Below are positions 31,317-41,500 of a stretch of 64,000 nucleotides of DNA, one piece after another. The stretch comes from Norana najaformis (Eukaryota > Annelida > Clitellata > Crassiclitellata > Hormogastridae), in assembly GCA_964023275.1 (NCBI GenBank), contig OZ029916.1, positions 12,516,607 through 12,580,606 of the forward strand, written 5' to 3'. Numbering within the stretch: the first letter of the stretch is position 1; each line of letters begins with the position of its first letter. The notes under the pieces are model-generated. The model was not told the origin of the DNA and did not search any database. It saw only the letters and a list, made by a program, of their open reading frames with translations. Made by a program: the position numbers and the translations under genes.

Positions 31317-32428
31317 TGTAGCGACTCCCCTCTCACCGTCTCTTTACTACGCCAAGACGATTCTCCGTACTTGCTCGTATAATGCACAGTAGAGAGGGGG
31401 TCGCGGCGCCTAGCAGGGATCTACTGCTGGACTTGCCTAGATAATGTAATCCGCTCGATTATAACGAAGTTTTAATGTATGCATAAAAACGAAAAGTTCA
31501 CACTATATATATTGTTGCGAGGGCACGTGTAGAAGGCAGGTGAGGTTAGGTCAGAAGGTGACACGTGTCCATGCAACATTCTGTTAGGAACACGTGCGCA
31601 TGCACCTGTGTTGGAAGGAATGTTTGAGGGAGTGGTTAAAGGAGTGGTTGTCTCGTTGGCTGAGAAGAAGGTAAAAAGAGAGCTTAAACTGTTGAAGAAG
31701 TTTTTGGTCTGATGTTGTCGTGTTGGAGGAAGTTCGTTGAGTTGACATTGTTGCTGTCTGATGTTGCCGTTTTGCATTCGGGTGTTCGATAATACAGAAT
31801 TTTAAATCAACGAACGTTGTATGCGTTGTATACCCCTACGAGCCTAATCGTTTTCCAGTATTCAACAATATACACACACAAAAGCGGTGTAATAGTTAAA
31901 TCTTAGCTAACTTACTTATGGCCAGCATTGCTAACGATCTTAAAGTTAGATTTTACTGCTACCTCCCTCATGATGGCCGGCATGTTTCTCGTTCTTCTCC
32001 TTTGACAAGTTCTTTGGCTTTTTGGAATGATGCAGTTTGAGACATGTTATCACCCGTTTTGCGCTGTACGATGGTGAGGCGTCTCATCCAAACGAGATAG
32101 ACGACGCTTATCAAATTCTAGAAAATCGACGGCAGATTCTTGAGGAATTCCACCATTTCACCAACCGTCTCTCACGACTTCGACACAGTTCGACACACGA
32201 CGTTCCTGTCTTTTACAGTCTCTGTTTCCAGCCGCACTACGCCAAGGCGATTCACAGCTTGCTGTCGACGCTTTAACTTGCAGAAACCGACACTACGTCT
32301 CTAACTTAAACGAGTCGCTATTCACATCCGTCTATCGATATATACGTAGATACCGCCTGAATACTAGAAGCAAAGTTCCACTTACAATCTATATAGCCAT
32401 TATGTAAACCTACAGGGAAATCGCTACA
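31317..32428. mobile_element. DNA transposon with TGTAGCGA termini, interrupting RTE
   Basis: The left end reads TGTAGCGACTCCCCT and the right end, reversed, TGTAGCGATTTCCCTG. The two RTE halves on either side join in reading order (YGCEG to WTIKRTDE). Flanking GGGTG and GGGCA could be a mutated 5-bp duplication. Inside are a solo LTR and a 79-codon frame (32037-32276) I do not recognise. Superfamily not assigned. Confidence 0.6.
31513..31867. mobile_element. Solo LTR, 355 bp, ATAT target duplication
   Basis: It starts TGTTGCGAGGGC and ends GTATTCAACA (TG...CA, with TGTTG/CAACA short inverted ends). It is flanked by ATAT at 31509-31512 and 31868-31871. No internal retroelement region is present. 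The flank is AT-rich, so the 4-bp duplication is weak evidence by itself. Confidence 0.6.
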
Positions 32429-32600
32429 GGGCAGACCATCAAGAGAACAGATTAAATGAGGATAAATAAATGGATTTGAAATTAAGGGACTGAGGCAGAT
32501 ACTGAGGGTTTCTTCGATGGCAAGGAAAACCAACGAATGGGACCTGGAACAAACCCACATGGGTCGTCAACTGTTAAGTAACATTTAGTCAAGAAAGTTG
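32429..32600 (+). pseudogene. RTE-clade C-terminal fragment, right half
   Basis: In shifted frames: IKRTDEMRINGFEIKGLRQ, LRVSSMARKTNEWDL. It directly continues the fragment ending at 31316 and matches the minus-strand copy at 48390-48300. Confidence 0.75.
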
Positions 32601-32629
32601 ACATACTTTGGTCATATTACTGATTCAAA

Positions 32630-32945
32630 GTCAAGTTTAATTTTATATAAAATAAACCCAAACAGTGCAGGGCAAAGTGAATCAGTGATAAATCATGTGA
32701 ACAATTAAGATCTGTGAGAACAATAATTGGCGTTTAAAGTATGCCTTAAAGAGACCAAGGCCAGGAACTTCAGATGGAAGAGTATTCCATAATTTTGCGA
32801 CAGAGCATTTTATAAAGAACTTCATTACATTAGTACGAGCTCCATGGTAACGGTAATGCCTGGAGGATCTAGTGTTATGGCTGTACCTTGCCGGAAGAAG
32901 TTATCAAAGGTCGCAGGTAATAATCGATGATGGTAGCGGTACACG
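32630..32945 (-). mobile_element. LINE 3' coding end (another family)
   Basis: Minus frames give YHHRLLPATFDNFFR and, shifted, RHYRYHGARTNVMKFFIKC, AKLWNTLPSEVPG and LGLFKAYFKRQL. This is the typical RT C-terminus with KLWNxLP and FKxxxK. Confidence 0.6.
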
Positions 32946-33262
32946 AATAAACCAATTTGGTACCACCGCTCCACCGTTTGAAATTTCTGCTTCGGCCTTT
33001 CACTCAAAACTCAAAACATTCCTCTTCCACAGATCCTATCCTGACACCCCGTCTTCCTCTTACCTGTCTCTCCTCTCCAACCCCAAACATCACCCACCGT
33101 AGCTGCCACGCTGTCTCTCTGCCTGACTCTTGGATCTTGACCTGGAACCGAACCCTTTTGCCTATCGATTTTGTTTTGACTGAGCGCCTGCGAATAAGCT
33201 GGTCCCCGCGGTGCGGCTTTCGTTGGGCGCTGTAGAAATCTTGGAATTACGATTACGATTAC
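32940..33262 (+). mobile_element. LINE family B, 3' end
   Basis: It begins FHSKLKTFLFHRSYPDTP, then the B-type 3' UTR with GGGCGCTGTAGAAATCTTGG and an (ATTACG)n tail ending at about 33262. Little of the RT ORF is left. Confidence 0.8.
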
Positions 33263-33954
33263 CTGGTGATGTTCTCTAGACGTAATATGCCATCGAATGA
33301 TGCCGTCGATGATTTTAATAAGCAGATTAGCCATTGATGGCCTTGCCCTCTAAGAATGTGTTTAATGAGGCTGTCCTGGTAGCTAGGGTGGTCAACGTGG
33401 AAATCCGCAGACGAAGGGGTTTTATCTGTGCTTATTTTAAGGGAGGGCAGAGATTGACTCGGACCGAGGGCCGTGCCCGACGCCGCTGGTAGGACAAGCA
33501 CCGAAATCGGCGGTTTGTGCGACCCGGGACAAGGGTTATCCCGCGGACCATGTTTGTGAACAAGGCCATAATTACCTAGTCGCCTTGCAAATACTGCAGA
33601 TTCCCTTGGCCTTCTGCGATGTTTGTGATATAGGCTATGGCTGAGAGAACAACAATACGTTGCCACTAGTGATTTCGACGAACTAGGCCGTTTAAACACG
33701 GAGTATGGCTTTTCGCGATATTTAAAGATCGCTGGTAATACAGTAGAAGAAAAAGTTTATCAAACCAATTATGTCGTGTCCTAAATGATTCGTCTTAGAT
33801 GAGTAAAATCGTCGGAGTCACAAATCGATCATTTGGCAAAAATATATAGGCCTAAATCCAACCCTAACGACTATGTAGGCCTACTTGCTTTGTTCGTTCG
33901 CGTATATAACAGTTAAAGTAGGCCTAATTTTAATTTGCATAATATACTGCCATG
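33263..33954. other. Unassigned stretch with one unrecognised 146-codon minus frame
   Basis: 33699-33259 (minus) is open from MFKRPSSSKSL to SFDGILRLENITR, but overlaps the LINE tail at its end and has no motif I can name. I would not call it a gene without transcript data. Confidence 0.3.
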
Positions 33955-34257
33955 TAATTGTAATTGTAATCTGACATTTATAAAGCACCACTTCAAGAAT
34001 AGACTCATCAGAGGCGCTCCCGACCCGAACCAGTGAGACCACTGTCAAATAATACAGACTTTAGGCGCTTGCGAAACTGCGGAAGGGACAAACTGAGGAA
34101 TTCAAGCCGGAGCTCTCGGGAAAGGCGATTCCAGCTATTAGGTCCAACATAGACTCATTCGTAGTTAGGATGACTTTGGTTGATATATAATCGCTGATGT
34201 GACGTCAGAGCTTCGGCTTCCCGTGAGCAGACATTACGAATAGAAGACAGACTTTTC
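33955..34257 (-). mobile_element. L2-clade LINE 3' end (same type as 480-1500)
   Basis: On the minus strand it ends GCTTTATAAATG, then an ATTACAATTACA tail. CTCATCAGAGGCGCTCCCG matches 516-534. Only ~300 bp of the 3' region remain. Confidence 0.7.
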
Positions 34258-34376
34258 AGCATAATCTAATCTAATACAATCTAAAGATTTCTATAGCGCG
34301 GTTATCATAATGCCCAAGTCATCACTCATCAGCCAGTGGCTGTTTCAAGTACAAAGCCCAGTCAAAATAGTGAATA
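34258..34376 (-). mobile_element. TTAGAT-type L2 tail
   Basis: Contains TAATCTAATCTAATACAATC and TATAGCGCGGTTATCATAAT. Same unit as 3634, 26697 and 42613. It abuts the preceding LINE tail in the same orientation. Confidence 0.65.
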
Positions 34377-35560
34377 GGACAAGTGTGTTTCGTGCTGATA
34401 TATGGGCCTAATTGTGTATAAAGCTTTGCACTGTTCGTAGGACGGCTGTGCAAGCGTTCTATATATGCGAATGCAAAATTTGGCGTCGTTTGGTCCGTGA
34501 TACCTACGGTATATGTTGGTTGTGGGTGACATTGTATACGAAAGTTATCGCCCGTTTCGGGGCAAGATACGATACATATATTCGGACGATCGGACGTCCG
34601 TGAAAGTCTAATCAGTGCGCTTCCGAGTCAGCCGAAACTAAACTGTCTGGTTACTGATCAACTCCGCAGATCCAAAAGTGCTGAAGGCCACCCTGTTCCA
34701 GATCGCGAGACGGTCTAAGTCAATAAATTTTGAAGATATAGGTTGTAGGAAACTCAGGGAAACTGGTCACAGCGCTCCCGGTTAAATCACATCTCAACCT
34801 TCCCTCACCGGATTCAAAGACCGCATTGATCCGATCTGCATCCGTGTAGCGAGAAGATAACTAAGTGTTGCCGAGCGGGGGGAAGCGAAACGTCCTACAA
34901 GTCTGTGTGCTAATAGTGAAGGTTATAGAGAGAGGGCCTTCCAAGCCAGAGATCCATACGGAAAATATCTTCCAAAGCAGACTTTATTAACTGTGTTGGT
35001 CGACAACTGCCAACACAGAAACCCGATTCGAAAACTTACGCAGAGGCTCGTCGTAAGATTCAACTGTTCCAGGAACTAAGAGAACGAGTGGTGTCCAAGA
35101 TTATTGGCGGCAGCGGGAGAGTTACGATACGTAGAATGGTGGTTACGAGAAAGCCCGTAATAAAGAAGGCACGCAGAAAGGCAACGACTATTGCCGGTAA
35201 AGGAACGGACCCTGTTCTGATCAAAGGCTATCCTTAAGACAGTGCCTATTTGGCCTATTCTCGATCGGGACATAACTGCGCAAATCGGGGTTCACTTCGG
35301 CCCGGTTATACGCTCAGATTCACCAGCCTCACTGCACCTTCTACTTCGACGTAAAATGGTCGTTCCATATCATCTCTGCCCATAGTGTTCGTTCTCTCTA
35401 AGGAAGGTTGCCTATTCGGCGACCGCGGAAGAGACAGAGTCAGATACTGAGACAGAGCTTTACAATGTTGACTCTCATAAGGAAGCAGCCACTCCTAAAC
35501 GTCATAAATGGGGAGGTATACAATCATTCATTTTGTAGTTTGGCACCAAACATATTATAA
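34377..35560. other. 1.2 kb without recognisable genes
   Basis: Some short frames are open, but none has a motif I can name on either strand. It lies between the LINE tail and the hAT element end. Confidence 0.45.
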
Positions 35561-36164
35561 CTTGTGGTGGACCTGGAAGTAAATGTGCAAATCAATTTCT
35601 GTGTGACAACTGAATCAATCATGTCTTTATGGATGTTGCAGACAACCAAATTCAACCTTGTTTCTGTCATCGTGCTTCTTAGCCATGTCTTGACCTTCTG
35701 AGAGCTCTAAAATTTCTTTCGGCTTCTGCAGAAGAGGGAGGACACACCAGTAGTAATCTAACAAGCGTCTCCATCTACAAAAATTCTTCTCCAACTTCAG
35801 TGACCATTTCCCGCATTATTGAGGCTGCCTCGTTGACAATTTTCACTGGACGTTTTGTAAGAAATAACAACATCTGTAGCTGAGGATCACTTATACACAA
35901 CTCTCTGTATGGAGATAGCTCATCAATAAAGCCAGAAAATAGAATGTTTTCATGTGCCTTGTAGGCACAAAGCCTAGCATTACCACTAAATCGGAGCCAC
36001 AGATTCAAGATCGCAGTATCAATTAGCATGAAATAGTCAGGTCGATAATGTTCTGTACATGTCTGAGCTACAAATGTTTCTGTATTGGTGGCAACTTCTT
36101 TGGAAGTTTACGTTGTCGCGGAACAGCAATGGGTTCCAAGGCAAGCTTCTTTATAATGTCATTG

Positions 36165-36489
36165 CATTCATATATATTTATATATATTCATATATTTTCA
36201 TATTTATTCATATGACAGCTCTGTTAAAATGTTCTGAGAGTTAAATATGTCGTTACAGTATCACTATCGACTCTATCGTTATCAGTTCGTCGAAACTTCT
36301 CGGAAATAAATTTTGATAGGCCTACTGTTAAGTGATAACCTGATGTGTAAAGTCGTAAATGTGGAACAATCTGCAAAGAAGCACTGAAGCAGACTTCGGT
36401 AATGATACCCTGGTAGCAAAAGCACATATGCGAAATATGATGCTTCAACGATTCCAACCGACATGAATTATTTAAACTAAAAATGGCTC
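36165..36489. repeat. ~265-bp block, copy 1 of 2 (plus AT repeat)
   Basis: 36225-36489 is repeated in the same orientation at 39900-40154 (shared: TTCTGAGAGTTAAAT, AGTGATAACCTGATG, GTGGAACAATCTGCAAAGAA). It interrupts the hAT transposase. An ATATATTTATAT-rich spacer adjoins it. No terminal inverted repeats were found. Confidence 0.7.
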
Positions 36490-36941
36490 ATCAGACCATC
36501 AAATACAGCATCGTTACGAAAAGAAATCAGTTCTTCAGTGATATCGTCGACAGCTGCAAGCATTCCAGATACAGTCTGATATGCTGACTGCAATGAAAGC
36601 ACGAGCCATTCCAGTGGTGCAATAACACTGGCCAACACATAATTTGTTGCCTCAAATGTTAGAACTGTTTCTGGGTATATTTGACCTGCTGATTCCAGAA
36701 AAGGCACCAGTTTTCTCCCAGCAGGTCTAGTTTTCGAGATATAGAACATTATGCCATATACCAGTCCTTGCCTCTGCTCGCCCATAAAACATAAGGCTAT
36801 AGCTATAATTATGTAGTGCTCAATTTATTATGTGATACACTAAATAAACATAATAATACAAATACTTAAAAGAAAATGGTAGTACCTGAAACTGTACTTA
36901 TATGATACCAAACAGAACAAGTTTGTTATAAAAATTTCAAG

Positions 36942-38645
36942 TCATTCGACACCGAAGAAGCTCCTTTTGTACGATTTCCGAGCGTGGCATCTGCCGGAAC
37001 AATCGCGCATAATATTCCAGCAATAGTCTGCCATCATGTGTGCATCCCATCTTCCTTGATATCGATTTTCCATTGTTTTGATGTCTTGGTGAAATCTTTC
37101 ACCTTGCTCTTCGCTGAAGTCACCAAGATTCTCTGGAAAGCGATCTAAGTGACTGTGGAGATAATGGACTTTAATGCTCATGTTGCAGCCAAGCTTGTTG
37201 AAATGAAGAAGCATATCCTCTACTAGTTGTGCATAATTGTCTGCCTTCTTGTTGCCAAGAAAATTTTTAGTTACAAGAACAAAGGAAGACCAGGCACAAA
37301 ATTCGATTTCATTCACTGATGGTATGAAAAGTGAGTAATTCATAAGTTGCCTGATCTGTGGACCATCGAAGATTCCAGCCTTCAATTTTTCCATTGTAAT
37401 TCCTGGTAACTTGTGTACTATGTATTCGAAGCATGAACCTTCTTTATTCAAAGCCCTGACAAATTGTTTCATCAGGCCTAGCTTTATATGTAGTGGTGGC
37501 AGTATGATCCTATCTCGTGCCACCAAAGATTCCTTGATTACATTTTGAGCTCCAACCACCATGTCTTTCCTCGAAGGCCAATCTTTTCTTGTCCAATGTT
37601 CATGCTTGGCTCTACTGTCCCAAAGACACAAAAAGCAGGGATACTTTGTGTAGCCACTTTGTTGACCAAGGAGGAAATTTACCATCTTCAAGTCTACACA
37701 AATTACCCATTGATGTTCTTTGTATTTTATCTTTTCCAGTACTAAAGAGATGGCATTGTACTCTTCTTTCATCCTGGTGGAGTGACCGATTGGAATAGAA
37801 CCAAATTTGTTGCCGTTATTTAAAAGCACACATTTCAGACTACGTTTTGAACTGTCGATAAAAAGACGCCACTCATCTGGGCTGTAATCCGACAGACCAA
37901 TTTTCTTCAATAAGTTGCTGATGTCATTACAGAATACTAGGTTGTTGTCTTCGGTAAAGAATGGCAGTAAATCCTTTTCTCTGTTTCTATAAATTGTAAT
38001 TTTCGTTCCAGGCTGAAGTGCATTCTTTTCCTTTAGTCTGGACGCAATCAATTCAGAGGACTCTTTGGAAAGATTTAAGTCCCTGATCAGATCACTCAAC
38101 TCTTTTTGGTCAAAAAGTTCACTGTGTGAAGTTGATTGGAAATCACTGTCACTGCCCCCACTTTCTTCACTTTCGTCATCTTGTCCGATATTGGACATGC
38201 AAGTCTCATCGTCTGAGAGCTGAGGTAGTTCGCGAAAAGGTGAAACTGGTACAATATCCGAATGCGGAACAGGTCTCCTGGCTGAAGGTATATCAGGGTA
38301 AGACAACTTGTGACGATTATTTTGATTGATGCCTATGATATTAACCATACAAAAGTAACAGTCGTCGAAGTGGTTTATCTGTTCCCTCCAAACCATCGGT
38401 ACACCAAATTTCAGGCAGCTTCTCTTTCCAATTGTCCAGTGGCACAATTGTTCAATACAAGTTTTGCATACTGTAGGAGGAGCCCATTGCTTATCTTGAT
38501 CTCCAAGTTTGACACCAAAATAACCTACATATGCTCTTTTTACAAACTCAGAAATCGGTTTCCTGTTTGCTTTTAGTGTGTATTCCCCACAAATGTAGCA
38601 GAATATGTCTGGATGGTTAATGCAGCTCCGTCTGGAAGTAGCCAT
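36942..38645 (-). CDS. Intact 567-aa transposase-like protein of transposon copy 1 (unclassified family)
   Basis: One uninterrupted frame from ATG at 38645 to a stop at 36942. The N-terminus has three CxxC pairs (C16/C19 in FCYICG, C60/C63, C96/C99 in CYFC), likely zinc-binding, then an acidic Ser-rich linker (about 145-175). A probable RNase-H-like core begins LFIDSSKRSLK (D264), followed by VICVDLKMV (D318), CFLCLWDSR (337-345), and SEEQGERFHQD (about 511-521). The Asp/Asp/Glu residues are candidates for a DDE site; this is inference. The element copy at 45.1-47.8 kb encodes the same blocks. Its position between inverted repeats argues for transposase. No signal peptide or membrane segment is seen. 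Being open in so decayed a window suggests a young insertion or selection. Confidence 0.8.
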   Translation of the reverse strand: MATSRRSCINHPDIFCYICGEYTLKANRKPISEFVKRAYVGYFGVKLGDQDKQWAPPTVCKTCIEQLCHWTIGKRSCLKFGVPMVWREQINHFDDCYFCMVNIIGINQNNRHKLSYPDIPSARRPVPHSDIVPVSPFRELPQLSDDETCMSNIGQDDESEESGGSDSDFQSTSHSELFDQKELSDLIRDLNLSKESSELIASRLKEKNALQPGTKITIYRNREKDLLPFFTEDNNLVFCNDISNLLKKIGLSDYSPDEWRLFIDSSKRSLKCVLLNNGNKFGSIPIGHSTRMKEEYNAISLVLEKIKYKEHQWVICVDLKMVNFLLGQQSGYTKYPCFLCLWDSRAKHEHWTRKDWPSRKDMVVGAQNVIKESLVARDRIILPPLHIKLGLMKQFVRALNKEGSCFEYIVHKLPGITMEKLKAGIFDGPQIRQLMNYSLFIPSVNEIEFCAWSSFVLVTKNFLGNKKADNYAQLVEDMLLHFNKLGCNMSIKVHYLHSHLDRFPENLGDFSEEQGERFHQDIKTMENRYQGRWDAHMMADYCWNIMRDCSGRCHARKSYKRSFFGVE

Positions 38646-38801
38646 AACCTTAAGGATGTTCGCATCTGAGGAATTAAATGACTAACCTAAAAAATAGTAA
38701 GAACATGTAGTTATTTAATGCTCACATTCACAGATTGTTCTTGCGACCAACTCTTAATATGCCCTAAGACGACTGTGGCTGCTCTAGCTTTCAGGAGGCG
38801 G

Positions 38802-38809
38802 TTTATATA
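38802..38809 (-). promoter_or_regulatory. Possible TATA box of transposon copy 1
   Basis: TATATAAA on the minus strand in the context CCTATATAAACC, about 157 bp upstream of the copy 1 ATG. A TTTTTTAG/GTTAG acceptor-like site lies between it and the ATG, so a 5' intron is possible. No heat-shock pentamers are seen here. Confidence 0.35.
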
Positions 38810-39899
38810 GGCTATAAATGCTGACTTCAGCATAATCTATTTACATAGTTCGAAACCATGAAACGCTGTATAAGCACAAATGAATTCTAAATGAGGCCAT
38901 GAATTTAGTGCTGAGTAAGCTGTAGGCTACGGAATAGTTATTTCGTTGAATCAGCAATATCTCAGCACGCGGCAAGATATGCTGATTTTACATTATAAGG
39001 ATGTAGGCATTATATGAATCAGCAAGAATTATAATTAGCCATAAATAAAGCTTATTATGACATTTTAGTTTTGCCAAAGACATCGTTTAAAGAGTGGACT
39101 GGGTTTTCTTTACAAAATCGACGATATCTCAGAAACTAGACCTGATGCACTCAATCCAATGACATTTTCTGAATCAGCGCCCAAAATTACCCCAAGAACA
39201 GGTCTAAAACCGAAGGCAACAAGAAAAAAAAATTTTCTGTTGGCCAGTGTAATCTTTAGAGCCATCTTTAATCCAAACACCACGTTTCCTTTCTGCAAAC
39301 TTACATGTAAACCAGATGCGCGAGTTGCCACGGTTGATGATGATACTTTACCATGCGACATTTCATCCAGACATTAAAAAACTGAAGAGTACGAGTCAGA
39401 AGTGAAAGAAGCCCTTTAACCCTCACAAGCCATCGTGTAGGGCACAGTGGTTTAATTCGCTCTACCTGTTGAAGGGGATTCTCCGACTGAATGATGTTAG
39501 AAAATATGGTATGACATTTGCTAGATTGTGAAAACAAACGGCCAAGCTCCTGAAGATTATGCAGTGAATCTCTAACCAATTAGAAAGACTCTACAGTTTG
39601 CTGTGACACAAGGTTAATGCAGTGAGCTGCACTATGAAAACAAAAAGCACGCAGCTGTCGCTCAGCTATGATTGCTTGGCAGCCATTGTATTGACCAGAC
39701 ATGCTACTTGCTCCATCATATGACTGTCCACAAAGAAGAGATACTGGTAGCTGTAAGCGTAGCAATACGTAAAAAAGGCACTTGGCCAGAATTGCACCTG
39801 TTGTGGAAGGCGGATCGTATAGCCCCACAAATTGCTATCACGTCGAATGTCATTACCTCACACAGCAATTTTTCGGCAGTATCAGCAAGCAAGAACCTC

Positions 39900-40154
39900 T
39901 ATTAAAATCTTCTGAGAGTTAAATGTGTCGTTACATTATCATTATCGACTCTGTCGTTATCGAAACTCCTCGGAAGTAAGTTTTGATACAGCTAAGTGAT
40001 AACCTGATGCGTAAAGTCGCACATGTGGAACAATCTGCAAAGAAGCGCTGAAGACTTCGATAATGATATCCTGGTAGCAAAAACTCATAAATATGCGAAG
40101 CATGATGCTTTAAAGATTCCAACCGACATGAATTATTTAAACTCAAAAATGGTT
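39900..40154. repeat. ~265-bp block, copy 2 of 2
   Basis: Same orientation as 36225-36489, about 85% similar by eye. It lies just 5' of the recognisable hAT coding, where the missing N-terminal region would be. Confidence 0.7.
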
Positions 40155-40313
40155 GTTGAACAAGGCAAAGAAACTGACACAATGCATACAAGTTGAATAA
40201 AGCAGAGGGGCAGCGCTTGGTTTAGCACTGTTCTCATGTTGTTCCCCCATTAGAAGTTTTAATTTTGGGGATAATCCCCCAGTCAAAACTTTGGGGGACA
40301 GTCCTCCTCTATC

Positions 40314-40333
40314 CCCGTGATTTCCGCCACTGG
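40314..40333 (-). repeat. hAT terminal inverted repeat (5' end)
   Basis: CAGTGGCGGAAATCACGGGG on the minus strand is a typical hAT terminus and lies in the right place upstream of the transposase pieces. Confidence 0.6.
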
Positions 40334-41500
40334 TTTATGGGTGTGAACTGTGCGATGTCAAGGACTGCAACGAAAGCAGGTACCAGCGAATATGATTGCA
40401 AACGACTAAGGATTTTTGATCCTACGTCATGAAATAGCAGACGAACTTTCTTCAAGGCGGTTGAGCGAGAAAATTCGATTAATCTATCCAGTTCTGCGTT
40501 GGGCGTGGCAGATTAAGTACCGCTGTGAAAGATTCGTCGCAAACTCCGAGTCTAAACTGTAATTTTGACGATTTATAGCTAGCCAGTTAGCTAAAAACTC
40601 CTTAAAAGTGCATGGAAAGCAGTGAACGATAAACTGCTCATTTACCTTTTAAGTCTCTGAAAGTGATTCGAGTGAAGCGTTGCAACTTTATCGCTCCTGA
40701 TCGTGTTGGGACTTACAATACGTCGCGTCGGACGTTACCGTAGTTCGAAAATAAGTTGAATCAGATGTCAACTGATTGCTATACGAACTGTTGAACATTT
40801 CTACATATTCTTCGAACAGAAACGAGTGAACTTTGTTTGAAAGATTTGGCAAAAATCCTATCGTCTGTGAAGGACGCCATTTAAACCGGACGACGATCTA
40901 CGTGGAAAAGTACACGGTGATAAAACGGTGAGTCCTAGAACCTGACTACATCGGGAAACTGCAATTAGAAGACCCGTCAACCAACGAGGGAAGGATTATT
41001 AACTGCATTATTTGTTTAGTATAATTAATGCTGGCCTTAGATAGGTGGATTAAAGTGTAATTACGTACCTCATTTGTCAAGTGAACCGATTGACAATTAT
41101 TCTTATTAAATAATTAAATGTTAGGCCTATCTCAGTATTCCATGATACTCAGATAAACATGCTATCGCACAATGTTTGGTAAGGTAAGTGGCTTGGGCTA
41201 TTGTGAAAATCAACAGACGATCACTGTATGAATCATGCACCCGGCTCAAGCACTTACATGAATTAAAGCGATATAATTCCTCTAAAGGACATTGCATCGA
41301 AATCATACATAGAAGTGTAGAACTCTGCATATTGTGGCCAAAGGTAGAGATAGTTAGCACAGTAAATTGTGTAAAAGAGAGTGAGTAAAAAGTAAGTTAT
41401 AGGGTGGGACAAGTCCCTACAAGTTTAGTTTCACAGAAGGTTTAGAAACTAGTCCAAATCTTGTGCGAGGTTATTCCGCTGTAGGTATAATCATAGGATG
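40334..41500. other. 1.2 kb without recognisable coding; one donor-like site
   Basis: CGGTGAGTCC at about 40926 resembles a splice donor at the end of a moderately GC-richer stretch (40350-40930), which might be a host 5' exon. No open frame supports it. Confidence 0.35.

Larger units (their letters stand above)
36626..39249 (-). mobile_element. DNA transposon copy 1: CACTGG termini, TAA duplication, 2624 bp
   Basis: The left end CACTGGCCAACACATAATTT and the right end, reversed, CACTGGCCAACAGAAAATTT begin inverted repeats traceable for ~130 bp (both contain GACCTG, TGATTC and GGTCTAGTTT). TAA at 36623-36625 and 39250-39252 is the target duplication. Removing the element and one TAA makes the hAT frame continuous (GLKMALKI then APLEWLVL). 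CAC termini and a 3-bp TWA duplication suggest the CACTA/Mirage/Chapaev group; that class is inference. Confidence 0.85.
35590..39905 (-). pseudogene. hAT transposase, three separated pieces
   Basis: Piece 1 (39828-39253): GLYDPPSTTGAILAKC, GQSYDGASSMSGQYNG, AFCFHSAAHCINLV, one stop, then LVRDSLHNLQELGRLF, PLCPTRWLVR and, after a 1-base shift, RASGLHVSLQKGNVVFGLKM. Piece 2 (36622-36490): APLEWLVLSLQSAYQTVSGM, LAAVDDITEELISFRNDAVF. Piece 3 (36165-35590): IKKLALEPIAVPRQRKLPKK, HYRPDYFMLIDTAILNLW, LLLVCPPSSAEAERNFRALR, and LRSTMTETRLNLVVCNIHKD. The C-terminal SSAEAERNFRALR block is the hAT dimerisation signature. The N-terminal zinc finger is missing. Confidence 0.8.
35561..40333 (-). mobile_element. 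hAT-superfamily DNA transposon, interrupted by other insertions
   Basis: The right end (minus 5') is CAGTGGCGGAAATCACGGGG at 40333-40314, a hAT-type terminus. The left end near 35561 (CTTGTGGTGGACC) is a weak match. The transposase runs 39905-35590 but is split by copy 1 (36626-39249) and by a ~320-bp block (36165-36489). The 8-bp flanks do not match, so the left boundary is uncertain. Confidence 0.65.

Noticed and set aside
31320..31512. hAT superfamily assignment of the TGTAGCGA element
   Set aside because: Flanks do not show a convincing 8-bp duplication and no transposase block is readable.
33259..33699. 146-codon minus ORF as a gene
   Set aside because: No recognisable domain, overlaps a LINE tail at one end, no splice or promoter support.
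36285..36464. Minus frames inside the 265-bp block as hAT exons
   Set aside because: The same block occurs elsewhere out of coding context, and the hAT reading resumes only beyond it.
37545..38576. Plus-strand frames opposite the 567-codon ORF
   Set aside because: Shadows of the minus-strand gene; none has a conserved motif.
40926..40935. Host first exon ending in CGGTGAGTCC
   Set aside because: A single donor-like site without an open frame or promoter motif is too weak.
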